Shown: one piece after another, positions 62,822 through 64,000 of the stretch
Layout: each line of letters opens with the position of its first letter
Numbering within the stretch: the stretch's first letter is position 1
Assembly: GCA_025457665.1 (NCBI GenBank)
Contig: JALOTY010000010.1
Location: forward strand, 1-64,000
Reading direction: 5' to 3'
DNA length: 64,000 nt
Source of the DNA: Akkermansiaceae bacterium
Lineage (GTDB): Bacteria > Verrucomicrobiota > Verrucomicrobiia > Verrucomicrobiales > Akkermansiaceae
Notes under the pieces: generated by a model
The model's database searches: none
What the model saw: the letters and a program-made list of their open reading frames with translations, nothing else
What the model was told of the DNA's origin: nothing
Position numbers and translations under genes: made by a program

Positions 62822-64000
62822 AGCCGCTCGGGGGATTGCAGGAGTTCGGCAATACGACCTAACAGCATTCCGGCGCCGCCACCATCGACGACACGATGGT
62901 CGAAAGTCACGATCAACTCCGCCTCCGTCGCCGGGATAAAGGTCTCCACCTGCTCACTCCAAATCGGCTTTTTCACCCCGGCGGCAAGCCCGAGGATGAG
63001 CGTTTCGTTCGGCAGCGGGATCGGCGTGCCATGGGTCAACCCGAAGGTCCCGAAATTCGTCACTGTGGCAATGCCACCGCGGGTATCGTCCTCGCGCAGA
63101 CGGCGACGGCGAGCCCGCTCGACCATTTCGGCATAGACATTGGTGAGTTCGGCCAGCGTCAGGGTGTCCACCTTGCGCAGCACCGGCACGACGACGCCAT
63201 CCTCGACCTGCACCGCGACGCCGATATCGAATGCACGCGGGTGAACGATGCGCTCGCCGATGAGGAAACCGGCACTGGCCGGGTCCTCAGCCAGGGCAAG
63301 GGCGAAAGCACGCAGGACATACAGGGTGAGCCCCGGTTTCGGGTCCTGCTGGCGGCGGTGATCGAGCACGCGATCGAGCAGGACCGGCCGGCTCACCGTG
63401 GCCAGTGGCCGGGTCCAACTGCGACGCATCGCATCGGCCACCGCCATGCGCATGGGCGAGGCATGGCTGCTGGGCCAACTGCCGATGTAATCGAGGAATT
63501 TCTCCAGGTCCTCCACCGTCACGCGCCCGCCGGCACCGGTGCCGACGATGGCGGAAATGTCGGCCTCGCGCAGACCCATTTCATCCATGCGGGCCCGCAT
63601 GCGCGGGGAAATGTAGTGGGCCCCCTTGATCGTCGCCGCCGGCACGGGAAGGCCGCGGACGCTGGGTTCCACCACGGGTTGACGCTCTTCGTAGCTGTCG
63701 TCATCCACCGCAAAATGCAGGTTCTTCTCCGCCGCCTGCGGGGCCGATGCCGCCGCTTCCCGCCGCTCGGCCGCAGCCTCCAGGGTTTCCACCCCGGTGC
63801 GCGCGACTTCCTCCTCCGTCACATCGAGCAGGCCCAGGGTGGTTCCTACGGCATACGTCGTACCTTCCACAGCCAGCACCTCGCGCACGATGCCGTGGCA
63901 AAGCGTGGTCACCCCCATGGTGGCCTTCTGGGTTTCCACTTCGATGACTTCCTGGTCCGCCTGGACACCGTCACCGGGGGCGATGCCGATGCGGACGATG
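62818..64000 (-). CDS. 2-oxoacid dehydrogenase E2 (dihydrolipoamide acyltransferase), partial
   Basis: The 5' end is beyond the right edge. The visible part begins inside the lipoyl domain (VETQKATM, with the lysine that would be lipoylated). A linker, a peripheral subunit-binding domain (SPRMRARMDEMGLREADISA, GTGAGGRVTVEDLEKFL) and the catalytic domain follow. The last includes VANFG-like ATVTNFGTFGL and the acyltransferase motif FDHRVVDGGGAGMLL. E2 transfers acyl groups from lipoate to CoA. The catalytic domain is on the short side for the family. E1 and E3 genes are probably upstream, outside the window. Confidence 0.9.
   Translation of the reverse strand, partial: IVRIGIAPGDGVQADQEVIEVETQKATMGVTTLCHGIVREVLAVEGTTYAVGTTLGLLDVTEEEVARTGVETLEAAAERREAAASAPQAAEKNLHFAVDDDSYEERQPVVEPSVRGLPVPAATIKGAHYISPRMRARMDEMGLREADISAIVGTGAGGRVTVEDLEKFLDYIGSWPSSHASPMRMAVADAMRRSWTRPLATVSRPVLLDRVLDHRRQQDPKPGLTLYVLRAFALALAEDPASAGFLIGERIVHPRAFDIGVAVQVEDGVVVPVLRKVDTLTLAELTNVYAEMVERARRRRLREDDTRGGIATVTNFGTFGLTHGTPIPLPNETLILGLAAGVKKPIWSEQVETFIPATEAELIVTFDHRVVDGGGAGMLLGRIAELLQSPERL

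Overview
The window is GC-rich, densely coded bacterial DNA, most likely from a Verrucomicrobiota chromosome (Verrucomicrobiales-like). The basis is family content rather than a marker gene. There is a PVC-type membrane-bound-dehydrogenase/HEAT/CxxCH cytochrome, an arylsulfatase with a formylglycine motif, Gfo/Idh/MocA and xylose-isomerase-like sugar enzymes, a DUF4175-like coiled-coil membrane protein beside an alpha/alpha-toroid repeat protein, and tandem secreted proteins of a kind common in Verrucomicrobiota and Planctomycetota. No rRNA, tRNA, CRISPR array or complete insertion sequence was found.

Layout. 1-541 is gene-free and repeat-rich. 542-9467 (mostly minus) is a carbohydrate region: sulfatase, sugar dehydrogenase, and a four-gene run of cupin, two TIM-barrel isomerase-like proteins and a mutarotase-like protein. 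Two small toxin-antitoxin cassettes (AbrB/PIN, and DUF433 with a truncated DUF5615) sit inside it at 3634-4846. 9657-12773 (plus) carries upp, a hemolysin-III-like membrane protein, mutM and an MBL-fold hydrolase. 12884-22324 (plus) is an ATGA-coupled envelope operon: DUF4175-like protein, acidic secreted protein, toroid protein and three divergent paralogs, followed by a beta-propeller. Then come ppk2, a lipoprotein cysteine hydrolase and pyrC. 25516-32361 is a complete tripartite ABC export locus with two permease genes, each preceded by its own TetR gene and its own operator type, sharing one ATPase, one HlyD adaptor and one TolC-like outer-membrane factor. 32393-43635 holds a papain-like hydrolase, hisF, the CxxCH cytochrome, DUF3147, a secreted lipoprotein, a MscS-type channel, a pqiAABC lipid-transport locus with PqiA split in two, and ndk with a clear terminator.

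43708-59641 is a defence island on the minus strand. A type I restriction-modification operon (hsdM-dinD-hsdS-...-hsdR) carries extra cassettes: a 544-residue protein with a C-terminal HEPN-like R-x5-H motif plus a DUF6932 nucleotidyltransferase and an unknown protein, and an AbiE-type toxin-antitoxin pair. The AbiE pair is bounded by a duplicated 5' end of hsdR, and the dinD gene by a duplicated 3' end of hsdM. All three hsd genes carry in-frame copies of one GC-rich hairpin repeat. In hsdR, two inverted copies bracket an entire inserted DUF559 nuclease domain. Immediately upstream is a compact three-gene operon (membrane-anchored NERD nuclease, HEPN-like protein, small OST-HTH/LOTUS-like protein) lying between long direct repeats; this is the best candidate for an undescribed system here.

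59642-64000 (minus) returns to housekeeping functions: an orphan sensor kinase, a small methyltransferase, a YjbQ-family protein and the E2 subunit of a 2-oxoacid dehydrogenase complex cut by the window edge. Functions rest on motifs read by eye; no database search was run.
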